Source: Sophora flavescens
Lineage: Eukaryota; Streptophyta; Magnoliopsida; Fabales; Fabaceae
Assembly (NCBI GenBank): GCA_030762895.1
Contig: JAUPTC010000120.1
Coordinates: 31,996-95,995 of the forward strand
Reading direction: 5' to 3'
Length of the DNA: 64,000 nt
A model generated the notes under the pieces. That model searched no databases. It was not told the DNA's origin and worked only from the letters and a program-made list of their open reading frames with translations. Numbering within the stretch: position 1 is the stretch's first letter; every line of letters begins with the position of its first letter. The translations under genes and the position numbers were made by a program. Positions 1-12,152 of the stretch are shown in pieces.

Positions 1-261
1 TTTTGGGTCAAAATTAGGGCTTTGGGTTAAAATTAGGGTTTTGGTTTAAAATTAGGGTTTCAGGTCAAAATTTTGGTTCTGGGTCAAATTTAGGGTTTCG
101 GATCAAAATTGGGGTTAACGGTTTGAAATAGTGTTTGAGTTTAAAATAGGGTTTTGGGTCAAAAATACGGTTAGAATTAGGGTTTCGGGTCAAAATTAGG
201 GCTTTGGGTTAAAATTAGGGTTTTGGGTCAAAATTTGGGTTTTGGGTCCAAATTAGGGTTT

Positions 262-1500
262 AGGTTTGAATTTGGGTTTTGAGTTAAAACTAGGGTTTCG
301 GATCAAAATTAGGGTTCTGGGTAAAATTTAGAGTTTAGTATCAAAATTAGGGTTTGAATTAGGGCTTTGTGTTAAAAATAGGGTTTTGGGTCAAAAATAA
401 GGTTAGAATTAGGGTTTTGGGTTAAAATTTAGGGTTTCGGGTCAAAATTAGGGTTCTGGGTCAAAATTAGGGTTTAGGGTTTGAATTAGGGTTAGAATTA
501 TGCTTTTGGGTAAAATTAGTGTTTCGGGTCAAAATTACGGTTCTGGGTCAAATTTAGGGCCCAAATTAGGGTTTAGGGTTTGAGTTAGGTTGAGTTTCAA
601 ATAGGGTTTTAGGTCTAAAATAGGGTTAGAATTAGGGTATTGGGTTAAAATTAGGGTTCTGGGTCAAATTCAAGGTTTAGGATCAAAATTAGGGTTTAGG
701 GTTTGAATTAGGGTATTGAGTTAGGGTTTTGGGAAAAATTAGGGTTCCAGGTCAAGTTTAGGGTTTCGGATCAAAATTAGGGTTTAGTGTTTGAATTAGG
801 GTTTTGAGTTTAAAATAGGTTTTAGGGTCAAAAATAAGGTTAGAATTAGGGTTTTGGATTAAAATTTGGGTATTGGGTCCAAATTAGGGTTTTGGGTCAA
901 AATTAGGGTTTAGGGTTGGAAATAGGGTTTTGAGTTAAAAATAGGGTTTTGGGTCAAAAATAGGATTAGAATTAGGATTTTGGTTTAAAATTAGGGTTTC
1001 GCGTTAAAATTAGGGTTTAGGATTTGAATTAGGGTTTTGAGTTAAAAATAGGGTTTTGGGTCAAAATAGGGTAATAATTTAGGTTTTGGGTCAAAAATAA
1101 GGTTAGAATTTGGGTTTGGGGTTAAAATTTGGGTATTGGGTCCAAATTAGGGTTTTGGGTAAAAATTAGGGTTTTTGTAACAAATTAGGGTTTAGAGTTT
1201 GAATTAGGGTTTTGAGTTAAAAATAGGTTTTTGGGTAAAAATAGGGTTAGAATTAGGGTTTTCGGTTAAAATTAGGGTTCTGGGTCAAAATTAGGGCTTA
1301 GGGTTAGAATTAGGGTTTTGGGTATAATTTGGGATTTGGGCCAAAATTAGGGTTCGGGGCCAAATTTAGTGTTTAGGGTTAAAATAGTGTTAGAATTAGG
1401 GTTTTATGTCAAAATTAGGGCTTTGGGTTAAAATTAGGGTATTGGGTCAAACATAGGGTCTAGGATTTGAATTAGTGTTTTGAGTTAAAAATAGGTTTTT
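262..1500 (+). repeat. Higher-order satellite segment A, copy 1
   Basis: The order of unit variants from about 262 to 1500 recurs at about 7861-9110, offset close to 7.6 kb. Rare variants shared by both copies include GGGCCCAAATTAGGG, GAGTTAGGTTGAGTTTCAAATAGGG, the run TAGGGTTCCAGGTCAAG and the CATAGGGTCTAGGATTTG segment. Small indels and substitutions separate the copies. This indicates duplication of a kilobase-scale block, not independent drift of 20-bp units. Confidence 0.85.
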
Positions 1501-1560
1501 GGGTCAGAAATAGGGTTAGAATTAGGGTTTTGGGTAAAAATTAGGGCTTTGGGTTAAAAT

Positions 1561-4110
1561 TAGGGATTTGGATCAAAATTTGGGTTTTGTGTCCAAATTA
1601 GGGTTTGAATTTGGGTTTAGGGTTAAAACTAGGGTTTCGGATCAAAATTAAGGTTCTGGGTCAAATTTAGAGTTTATTATCAAAATTAGGGCTTTGTGTT
1701 AAAAATAGGGTTTTGGGTCAAAAATAAGGTTTGAATTAGGGTTGTGTGTTAAAAATAGGGCTCTGGGCAAAATTAGGGTTTAGGGTTTGAATTAGGGTTA
1801 GAATTATGCTTTTGGGTAACATTAGGGTTTCGGGTCAAAATTACGATTCTGGATCAAATTTAGGGTCCAAATTAGGGTTTAGGGTTTGAATTAGGTTGAG
1901 TTTCAAATAGGGTTTTGGGAAAAATAAGGGTTCTGGGTCAAATTTAATGTTTAGGATCAAAATTAGTGTTTAGGGTTTGAATTAGGGTATTGAGTTAAAA
2001 TTAGGGTTTTGGGAAAAATTAGGGTTCTGGGTCAAATTTAGGGTTTCGGATTAAAATTAAGGCTTAGGGTTTGAATTAGGGTTTTGAGTTTAAAATAGGG
2101 TTTGGGGGTTAAAATTTGGGTATTGGGTCCAAATTAGGGTTTTGGGTCAAAATTAGAGTTTAGGGTTTGAATTAAGGTTTTGAGTTAAAAATAGGGTTTT
2201 GGGTCAAAAATAGGGTTTAGGGTCAAAATTAGGGTTCAGGGTCAGATTTAGGATTTAGGGTTTTAAATAATGTTTTGAGTTTAAAATAGGGTTTTGGGTC
2301 AAAAATAGGGTTAGAATTAGGGTTTGGCGTTAAAAGTAGGGTTACGGGTCAAAATTAGGTTTTTGGGTCAAATTTTGGGTTTAGGGTCAAAATTAGGGTT
2401 TAGGGTTTGAATTAGGGTTTTGAGTTAAAAATAGGGTTTTGTGTCAAAATAGGGTTAGAATTAAGGTTTTGGGTCATAACTTGGGTTTTGGGTCCAAATT
2501 TTGGTTTTGGGTCAAAATCAGGGTTTAGGGTTTGAATTAAGGTTTTGAGTTATAAATAGGGTTTTGGGTCAAAAATAAAGTTAGAATTTGGGTTTGGGGT
2601 CAAAATTAGGGCTCTGGGTTAAAATTAGGGTTTTGGGCCAAAATTAGGGTTTTTGGTACAAATTAGGGTTTAGGGTTTGAATTAGGGTTTTGAATGAAAA
2701 ATAGGTTTTTGGGTCAAAAATAGGGTTAGAATTAGGGTTCCGGGACAAAAATAGGGTTTAGGGTTAGAATTTGGGTTTTGGGTAAAATTAGGGTTTTGGG
2801 TCAAAATTAGGGTTCGGGGTCAAATTTAAGGTTTAGCATCAAAGTTAGGGTTTAGGGTTAGAAATAGGGTTTTACGTCAAAAATAGGGTAAGAATTAGGG
2901 TTTTAGCTCAAAAGTAGGGCTTTGGGTTAAAATTAGGGTTTTGGGTCAAACATAGGGTGTAGGGTTTGAATAAGGGTTTTGGGTCAGAATTAGGGTTTTG
3001 GGTTAAAATTAGGGTTTTGGTTTAAAATAAGGGTTTCGGGTCAAAATTAGGGTTTAGGGTTTGAATTAGGTTTAGAACTAGTCTTTTGGGTAAAATTAGG
3101 GTTTCGGGTCAAAATTAGGATTTTGGGTCAAATTAGGGTTTAGGGTTTGAATTAGGTTTTGAGTTTAAAATAGGGTTTTGGGTCAAAAATAGGGTTAGAA
3201 TTAGTGTTTAGGATCAAAATTAGGGTTTTGAGTTAAAATTAGGGTTTTGGGAAAAATTAGGGTTCTGGGTCAAATTTAGGGTTTCTGATCAAAATTAGGG
3301 TTTAGGGTTTGAATTTGGGTTTTGAGTTTAAAATAGGGTTTAGGGTCAAAAATAAGGTTAGAATTAGGGTTTTGGGTTAAAATTTGGGTATTGGGAGCAA
3401 ATTAGGGTTTTGGCTCAAATTTAGAGTTTAGGGTTTGAATTAAGGTTTTGAGTTTAAAATAGGGTTTTGGGTCAAAAAAAGGGTTAGAATTAGGGTTTTG
3501 GTTTAAAATTAAGGTTTCGGGTCAAAATTAGGGTTCTGGGTCAAAATTAGGGCTTTGGGTTACAATTAGGGTTTTGGGTTAAAATTATTGTTAAGGATCA
3601 AAATTAGGGTTTAGGGTTTGAATTAGGGTTTTGAGTTTAAAATAGGGTTTTGTGTCAAAATTAGCGATTTGGTGTTAAATTAGGGTTTTGGGTCAAGGTT
3701 TGAAATAGGGTTTTGAGTTAAAAATAGGGTTTCGGGTCAAAATAGTGTTAAAATTAGGGTTTTGGGTTAAAATTTAGGGTTTCAGGTAAAAATTAGGATT
3801 TATGGTTTGATTTAGGGTTAGAATTAGGCATTTTGGTAAAATTAGGGTTTCGGGTCAAAAATAGGGTTCTGGGTCTAATTTAGGGTTTAGGGTCAAAATT
3901 TGGGTTTTGGGAATTAGGGTTTTGGGTCAAATTTAAAGTTTAGGATCAAAATATGGGTTTTGGGTCAAAATAGGGTTTTGAGTTTAAAATAGGGTTTTGG
4001 GTCAAAACATGGGTTTTGGGTCCAAAATTGGGTTTTGGGTCAAAATTAGGGTTTAGGGTTTGAATTAAGGTTTTGATTTAAAAATAGGGTTTTGGGTCAA
4101 AAATAAGGTT
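1561..4110 (+). repeat. Higher-order satellite segment B, copy 1
   Basis: This ~2.5 kb run is colinear with about 12153-14700 (offset near 10.6 kb). Shared rare variants include GTGTCCAAATTAGGG with the following AGGGTTAAAACTAGGG, GGGTGTAGGGTTTGAATAAGGG, AGAACTAGTCTTTTGGG, and TTAGCGATTTGGTGTTAAATT followed by GGGTCAAGGTTTGAAATAGGG. Confidence 0.85.
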
Positions 4111-5049
4111 AGAATTAGGGTTTTGGGTTAAAATTAGGGTTTTGGGTCAAAATTTTGTTAAAATTAGGGTTTTGGGTTAAAATTTAGGGTTTCGGGTAAA
4201 AATTAGGGTTCTGGGTCAAATTTAGGATTTATGGTTTGATTTAGGGTTAGAATTAGGCATTTTGGTAAAATTAGGGTTTCGGGTCAAAAATAGGGTTCTG
4301 GGTCTAATTTAGGGTTTAGGGTTTAGGGTCAAAATTAGGGTTTTGGGTCAAATTTAAGGTTTAGGATCAAAGTATGGGTTTTGGGTCAAAATAGGGTTTT
4401 GAGTTTAAAATAGGGTTTTGGGTCCAAAATTGGGTTTTGGGTCAAAATTAGGGTTTAGGGTTTGAATTAAGGTTTTGAGTTAAAAATAGGGTTTTGGGTC
4501 AAAAATAAGGTTAGAATTAGGGTTTTGGGTTAAAATTAGGGTTTCGAGTCAAAATTAGGTTTTTGGGTCAAATTTTGGTTTTATGGTTAAAGTTAGGGTT
4601 TAGGGTTTGAAATAGGGTTTTGAGTTTAAAATAGGGTTTTGGGTCAAAAATAGGGTTACTATTAGGGTTTTGGGTTAAAATTAGGGTTGTGTCAAAATTA
4701 GGGCATAGGGTTAGATTTTGGGTAAAATTAGGGTTTCGGGTCAAAATTAGGGTTCGGGGTCAAAATTAGGGTTTGGGTCAAAATTAGGCTTTAGGGTTTG
4801 AAATAGGGTTTTGGGTCAAAAATAGGGTTAAAATTAGGGTTTCGGGTCAAAATTAGGGTTCGGGGTCAAATTTAGGGTTTAGGGTCAAAATTAGGGTTTA
4901 GGGTTTGAAATAGGGTTTTGGTCAAAAATAGGGTTTAAATTAGGGTTTCGGGTCAAATTTTGGGTTTAGGGTCAATATTAGGGTTTAGGGTTTGAATTAG
5001 GGTTTGAGTTAAAAATAAGGTTTTGGTCAAAATAGGGTTAGAATTAAGG

Positions 5050-6420
5050 TTTGGGTCAAAATAGGTCAAAATTAGGGTTTTGGGTCCAAATTTGGGTTTA
5101 GGGTTTGAATTAAGGTTTTGAGTTAAAAATAGTTTTTTGGGTCAGAAATTGGATTATAATTAGGGTTTTGGATCAATTTTTGGGTTTATGGTCAAAATTA
5201 GGGTTTAGGGTTTGAATTAGGGTTTTGAGTTAAAAATAGGGTTAGAATTTGGGTTTTGGGTCAAAACTAGGATTTGGGTTTAAATTAGGGTTTTGGGTTA
5301 AAATTAGGGTTTCGGGTCAAAATTAGGATTCCGGGTCAAAATTAGGGTTTAGGGTTTGAATTACGGTTAGAATTAGGCTTTTGGGTAAAATTAGGGTTTC
5401 GGGTCAAAATTAGGGTTCTGGGTCAATTTTAGGGTCCAAATTAGGGTTTTGGGTTAGAATTAGGTTTTGAGTTTAAAATAGGGTTTTGGTCAAAAAAAGG
5501 TTTAGAATTAGGGTTTTGGGTTAAAATTAGGGTTTTGAGTTAAAATTAGGGTTTTGGGAAAATTTAGGGTTCTTGGTCAAATTTAGGTTTTTGGATCAAA
5601 ATTAGGGTTTGAATTAGGGTTTTGAGTTTAAAATAGTGTTTTGGGTCAAAAATATGGTTAGAATTAGGGTTTTGGGTTAAAATGTTGGTATTGGGTCCAA
5701 ATTAGGGTTTTGGCTCAAAATCATAGTTTAGGGTTTGAATAAAGGTTTTGAGTTAAAAATAGGGTTTTGGGTCAAAAATAGGGTTAGAATTAGGGTTTTG
5801 GTTTAAAATTAGGGTTTCGGGTCAAAATTAGGGTTCTGTGTCATATTTAGGGTTGAGGGTTTGAAATAGGGTTTTGAGTTTAAAATAGGGTTTTTGGTCA
5901 AAAATAGGGTTAGAATTAGGGTTTTGCGTTAAAATTAGGGTTACGGGTCAAAATAGGGTTTTGGGTCAAAACTTGGGTTTTGGGTCCAAATTTGGGTTTT
6001 GGGTCAAAATTAGGGTTTAGGGTTTGAATTAAGGTTTTGGGTTAAAAATAGGGTTTTTCGTCAAAAATAGGGTTAGAATTAGGGTTTCTGGGTTAATATT
6101 AGGGTTTCGAGTCAAAATTAGTTTTTTGGGTCAAATTTTGGGTTTATGGTCAAAGTTAGGGTTTAGGGTTTGAAATAGGGTTTTGAGTTTAAAATAGGGT
6201 TTTGGGTCAAAAATAGGGTTAGTATTAGTGTTTTGCGTCAAAATTAGGGCTCCGGGTTAAAATTAAGGTTTTGGGACAAAATTAGGGTTTTTGGTACAAA
6301 TTAGGGTTTAGGGTTTGAATTAGGGTTTTGAGTTATAGATATGTTTTTGGGTCAAAAATAGGGTTAGAATTAGGGGTTTGGGTTAAAATTAGGGTTGTGT
6401 CAAAATTTGGGCTTATGGTA
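5050..6420 (+). repeat. Higher-order satellite segment C, copy 1
   Basis: This run carries the rare string GGGTCAGAAATTGGATTATAA (near 5130) followed by GATCAATTTTTGGG, and later GTTAATATTAGGGTTTCGAG plus AGTTTTTTGGG (near 6090). The first half recurs at about 14700-15720. The last part recurs at about 16600-17100 and again at 18100-18610. Confidence 0.8.
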
Positions 6421-7860
6421 GAATTAGGATTTTGGATAAAATTAGGGTTTCGGGTCAAAATTGGGGTTCGGGGTCAAATTTAGGTTCCAAATTAGGGTTT
6501 AGGGTTTGAATTAGGTTGAGTTTCAAATAGGGTTTTGGGTCTAAAATAGGGTTAGAATTAGGGTTTTGGGTTAAAATTTGGGTTAGAATTAGGATTTTGG
6601 GTAAAATTAGGGTATTGGGTCAAAATTAGGGTTTTGGTACAAATTAGGGTTTAGGGTTTGAATTAGGGTTTTGAGTTAAAAATAGGTTTTTGGGTCAAAA
6701 ATAGGGTTAGAATTAGGGTATTGGGGTTAAAATTAGGGTTCTGGGTCAAAATTAGGGCCTAGTGTTAGAATTAGGGTTTTGCGTAAATTTTGGGTTTCGG
6801 GTCAAAATTAGGGTTCTGGCTCAAAATTAGGGTTTAAGGTTAGAATTAGGCTTTTGGGTAAAATTAGGGTTTCGGATCAAAATTACGGTTCTATGTCAAA
6901 TATAGGGTCCAAATTAGGGTTTAGGGTTTGTATGAGGTTTTGAGTTTAAAATAGGGTTTTGGGTAAAAAATAGGGTTAGAATTAGGGTTTTTGGTTAAAA
7001 TTAGGGTGTCGGGTCAAATTTAAGGTTTAGGATCAAAATTAGGGTTTAGGGTTTGAATTTGTGTTAGAATTAGGCTTTTGGGTAAAATTAGGGTTTCGGG
7101 TCAAAATTAGGGTTCTTGGGTCAAATTTAGGGTTTAGGGTCCAAATTAGGTTTTGAGTTTAAAATAGGGTTTTGGGTCAAAATAGGGTTAAATCAGGGTT
7201 GTGTCAAAATTAGGGCTTAGGGTTAGAATTTGGGTTAGAATTAGGATTTTGGGTAAAATTAGGGTTTCTTGGTCAAATTTAGGGTTTAGGGTCAAAATTA
7301 GGGTTTAGGGTTTGTAATAGGGTTTTGAGTTTAAAATAGGGTTTTGGGCCAAAAATAATGTTAGAATTAGGGTTTTAGGTCAAAATTAGGGCTTTGGGTT
7401 AAAACTAAGGTTTTGGGTCAAACATAGGGTTTAGGGTTTGAATTAGGGTTTTGAGTTAAAAATAGGATTTTGGGTCAGAAATAGGGTTAGAATTAGGGTT
7501 TTGGGTTAAAATTAGAGTTTCGGGTCAAATTTTGGGTTTAGGGTCAAAATCAGGTTTTTGGGTCAAAAATAGGGTTAGAATTAGGGATTTGGGTCAAAAT
7601 TAGGGATTTGGGTTAAAAATACGGATTTGGGTTAAAATTAGGGTTTTGGTTTAAAATTAGGGTTTCGGGTCAAAATTAGGGTTATGGGTCAAAATTAGGG
7701 TTTCGGGTCAAAATTAGGGTTTGAATTAGGGCTTTGTGTTAAAAATATGGTTTTGGGTCAAAAATAAGGTTAGAATTAGGGTTTTGGGTCAAAATTAGGG
7801 CTTTGGGTTAAAATTAGGGTTTTGGGTCAAAATATGGGTTTTGGGTCCAAATTAGGGTTT

Positions 7861-9110
7861 AGGTTTGAATTTGGGTTTTGAGTTAAAACTAGGGTTTCGG
7901 ATCAAAATTAGGGTTCTGGGTAAAATTTAGAGTTTAGTATCAAAATTAGGGTTTGAATTATGGCTTTGTGTTAAAAATAGGGTTTTGGGTCAAAAATAAG
8001 GTTAGAATTAGGGTTTTGGGTTAAAATTTAGGGTTTCGGGTCAAAATTAGGGTTCTGGGTCAAAATTAGGGTTTAGGGTTTGAATTAGGGTTAGAATTAT
8101 GCTTTTGGGTAAAATTAGTGTTTCGGGTCAAAATTACGGTTCTGGGCCAAATTTAGGGCCCAAATTAGGGTTTAGGGTTTGAGTTAGGTTGAGTTTCAAA
8201 TAGGGTTTTAGGTCTAAAATAGGGTTAGAATTAGGGTATTGGGTTAAAATTAGGGTTCTGGGTCAAATTTAAGGTTTAGGATCAAAATTAGGGTTTAGGG
8301 TTTGAATTAGGGTATTGAGTTAGGGTTTTGGGAAAAATTAGGGTTCCAGGTCAAGTTTAGGGTTTCGGATCAAAATTAGGGTTTAGTGTTTGAATTAGGG
8401 TTTTGAGTTTAAAATAGGCTTTAGGGTCAAAAATAAGGTTAGAATTAGGGTTTTGGATTAAAATTTGGGTATTGGGTCCAAATTAGGGTTTTGGGTCAAA
8501 ATTAGGGTTTAGGGTTGGAAATAGGGTTTTGAGTTAAAAATAGGGTTTTGGGTCAAAAATAGGATTAGAATTAGGGTTTTGGTTTAAAATTAAGGTTTCG
8601 CGTTAAAATTAGGGTTTAGGATTTGAATTAGGGTTTTGAGTTAAAAATAGGGTTTTGGGTCAAAATAGGGTAATAATTTAGGTTTTGGGTCAAAAATAAG
8701 GTTAGAATTTGGGTTTGGGGTTAAAATTTGGGTATTGGGTCAAAATTAGGGTTTTGGGTAAAAATTAGGGTTTTTGTAACAAATTAGGGTTTAGAGTTTG
8801 AATTAGGGTTTTGAGTTAAAAATAGGTTTTTGGGTCCAAAATAGGGTTAGAATTAGGGTTTTCGGTTAAAATTAGGGTTCTGGGTCAAAATTAGGGCTTA
8901 GGGTTAGAATTTGGGTTAGAATTAGGGTTTTGGGTATAATTTGGGATTCAGGCCAAAATTAGGGTTCGGGGCCAAATTTAGGGTTTAGGGTTAAAATAGG
9001 GTTAGAATTAGGGTTTTATGTCAATATTAGGGCTTTGGGTTAAAATTAGGGTATTGGGTCAAACATAGGGTCTAGGATTTGAATTAGTGTTGAGTTAAAA
9101 ATAGGTTTTT
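7861..9110 (+). repeat. Higher-order satellite segment A, copy 2
   Basis: Second copy of the block at 262-1500. The run of diagnostic variants is colinear, with a short deletion near 9090 (TGTTGAGTT against TGTTTTGAGTT) and an extra unit near 8910 (TTAGGGTTAGAATTTGGG). The boundaries were estimated by eye. Confidence 0.85.
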
Positions 9111-9165
9111 GGGTCAGAAATAGGGTTAGAATTAGGGTTTTGGTTAAAAATTAGGGTTTTGGGTC

Positions 9166-9569
9166 AAATTTTGGGTTTAGGGTTTGAAATAGGGTTTTGA
9201 GTCAAAAATAGGATTTTGGGGTCAAAATAGGGTTAGAATTAGGGTTTTGGGTCAAAATTAGGGCTTTGGGTTAAAATTAGGGTTTTGGTTTAAAATAAGG
9301 GTTTCGGGTCAAAATTAGGGTTCTGGGTCAAAATTAGGGTTTAGGGTCAAATTTTCGGTTTAGGGTCAAATTTTGGGTTTAGGGTTTGAAATAGGGTTTT
9401 GAGTCAAAAATAGGATTTTGGGGCCAAAATAGGGTTAGAATTAGGGTTTTGGGTCAAAATTAGGGCTTTGGGTTAAAATTAGGGTTTTGGTTTAAAATAA
9501 GGGTTTCGGGTCAAAATTAGGGTTCTGGGTCAAAATTAGGGTTTAGGGTCAAATTTTCGGTTTAGGGTC
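9166..9569 (+). repeat. Tandem duplication of a ~202 bp satellite block
   Basis: Two nearly identical direct copies lie head to tail (about 9166-9367 and 9368-9569). Each runs from AGGGTTTGAAATAGGG through TAGGATTTTGGGG to the rare GTCAAATTTTCGGTTTAGGG. The only difference I see is GGGGTC against GGGGCC. The near identity indicates recent local duplication. Confidence 0.85.
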
Positions 9570-12152
9570 AAATTTAGGTTTTTGAGTTAAAAATAGGGTT
9601 TTGGGACAATATGGGGTTAGAATTAGGGTTTTGGGTCCAAATTTGGGTTTAGGGTTTGAATTAAGGTTTTGAGTTTAAAATAGGGTTTTGGGTCAAAAAT
9701 TAGGTTAGAATTAGGGTTTTGGGTCAAAATTAGGGTTAAGGTTAAAATTAGGGGTTTGGGTCAAAATTAGGGTTTTGGTACGAATTAGGGTTTAGGGTTT
9801 GAATTAGGGTTTTCTGTTAAAAATAGGGTTTTGGGTCAAAAATAGGGTTAGAATTAGGGTTTTGGGTTAAAATTAGGGTTCTGGGTCAAATTTAGGGTTT
9901 AGGGTTTAAATTAGTGTTTAGGATCAAAATAGGGTTTAGGGTTTGAATTAGGGTTGAGTTTAAAATAGGGTTTTGTGTCAAAATTACGGATTTGGTGTTA
10001 AATTAGGGTTTTGGGTCAAGGTTTGAATTAGGGTTTTGAGTTAAAAATAGGGTTTTGGGTCAAAAATAGTGTTAAAATTAGGGTTTTGGGTCAGATTTAG
10101 GGTTTAGGGTTCGAAATAGGGTTTTGAGTTTGAAATAGGGTTTTGGGTCAAAATTAGGGCTTTGGGTTACAAATAGGGTTTTGGGTTAAAATTAGTGTTT
10201 AGGATCAAAATTAGGCTTTACAGTTTGAATTAGGGTTTTGAGTTTAAAATAGGGTTTGGGTCAAAATAGGGTTAAAATTAGAGTTTTGGGTTAAAATTTT
10301 GGGTTTCGCGTAATAATTGGGGTTCTGCGTCAAAATTAGGATTTAGGGTTTGAATTAGGGTTAGAATTAGGCTTTTTGTTAAAATTAGGGTTTCGGGTCA
10401 AAATTAGGGTTCTGGGTCAAATTTAGGGTTTAGGGTTTGAATTAGGTTTTGAGTGTAAAATTGGATTTTTGGTCAAAAATAGGGTTAGAATTAGGGTTTT
10501 GGGTTAAAATAAGGGTTCTGGGGTCAAATTTAGGGTTTAGGATCAAAATTAGGGTTTGAATTAGGGTTTTGAGTTTAAAATAGGGTTTTGGGTCAAAAAT
10601 AAGGTTTGAATTAGGGTTTGGGGTTAAAATTTGGGTATTGGGTCCAAATTAGGGTTTTGGGTCCAAATTAGAGTTTAGGGTTTGAATTAAGGTTTTGAGT
10701 TAAAATTGGGTCAAAAATAGGGTTAGAATTAGGGTTTTGTTTTAAAATTAGGGTTTCGGGTGAAAATTTGGGTTCTGGGTCAGATTTAGGGTTTAGGGTT
10801 TGAAATAGGTTTTTGAGTTTAAAATATGGTTTTGGGTCAAAAATAGGGTTAGAATTAGGGTTTTGCGTTAAAATAAGGGTTACATGTCATAATTAGGTTT
10901 TTGAGTCAAATTTTACGTTTAGGGTCAAAATTAGGGTTTAGGGTTTGAATTAGGGTTTTGAGTTAAAAAGAGGGTTTTGGGTCAAAATTGGGTTAGAATT
11001 AGGGTTTTGGGTCAAAACTTGGGTTTTGGGTCCAAATTTGGGTTTTGGGTCAAAATTAGGGTTGTGGGTTTGAAATAAGGTTTTGAGTTTAAAATAGGGT
11101 TTTGGGTCAAAAATAGGGTTAGAATTACGGTTTTGGGTCAAAATTAGGGCTTTGGGTTACAAATAGGGTTTTGGGTTAAAATTAGTGTTTAGGATCAAAA
11201 TTAGGGTTTAGGGTTTGAATTAGGGTTTTGAGTTTAAAATAGGGGTTTGGGTCAAAATTAGGGTTAAAATTAGGGTTTTGGGTTAAAATTTAGGGTTTCG
11301 GGTCAAAATTAGGGTTCTAGGTCAAAATTAGGGTTTAGGGTTTAAATTAGGGTTAGAATTAGGCTTTTGGGTAAAATTAGGGTTTCGGAACAAAATTAGG
11401 GTTCTGGGTGAAATTTAGGGTTTAGGGTCCAAATTAGGGTTTAGGGTTTGAATTAGGTTTTGGGTTTAAAATAGGGTTTTGGGTCCAAAATAGGGTTAGA
11501 ATTAGGGTTTTAGGTTAAAATTAGGGGTTTGGGAAAAATTAGGGTTCTGGGCGAAATTTAAGCTTTAGGATCAAAATTAGGGTTTAGGGTTTTGAGTTTA
11601 AAATAGGGTTTTGGGTCAAAATAGGGTTAGAATTAGGGTTTGGGGTCAAAATTTGGGTTTTGGGTGCAAATTTGGGTTTTGGGTTAAAATTAGGGTTTAG
11701 GTTTTGAATTAAGGTTTTGAGTTAAAAATAGGGTTTTAGGTCAAAAATAAGGTTAGAATTAGGGTTTTGGGTTAAAATTAGGGTTTCGAGTCAAAATTAG
11801 GTTTTTGGGTCAAATTTTGGGAATAGTCAAAGTTAGGGTATAGGGTTTGAAATAGGGTTTTGAGTTTAAAATAGGGTTTTGGGTAAAAATAGGGTTTTTG
11901 GTACAAATTAGGGTTTAGGGTTAAAATTAGGGTTCTGTGTCAAAATTAGGGCTTAGGGTTAGAATTTGGTTTAGAATTAGGATTTTGGGTAAATTAGGGT
12001 TTTGGGTTGAAATTAGGGTTTCGGGTCAAATTTTGGGTTTAGGGTCAAAATTAGGGTTTAGGGTTTGAATTAGGGTTTGAGTTAAAAATAGGATTTTGGG
12101 TCAAAAATAGGGTTAGAATTAGGGTTTTGGGTCAAAATTAGGGCTTTGGGTT

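Noticed and set aside
10950..11141. 63-residue ORF on the minus strand
   Set aside because: It is satellite read as an Asn/Pro/Lys/Phe-rich peptide; there is no codon constraint and the unit drifts freely elsewhere.
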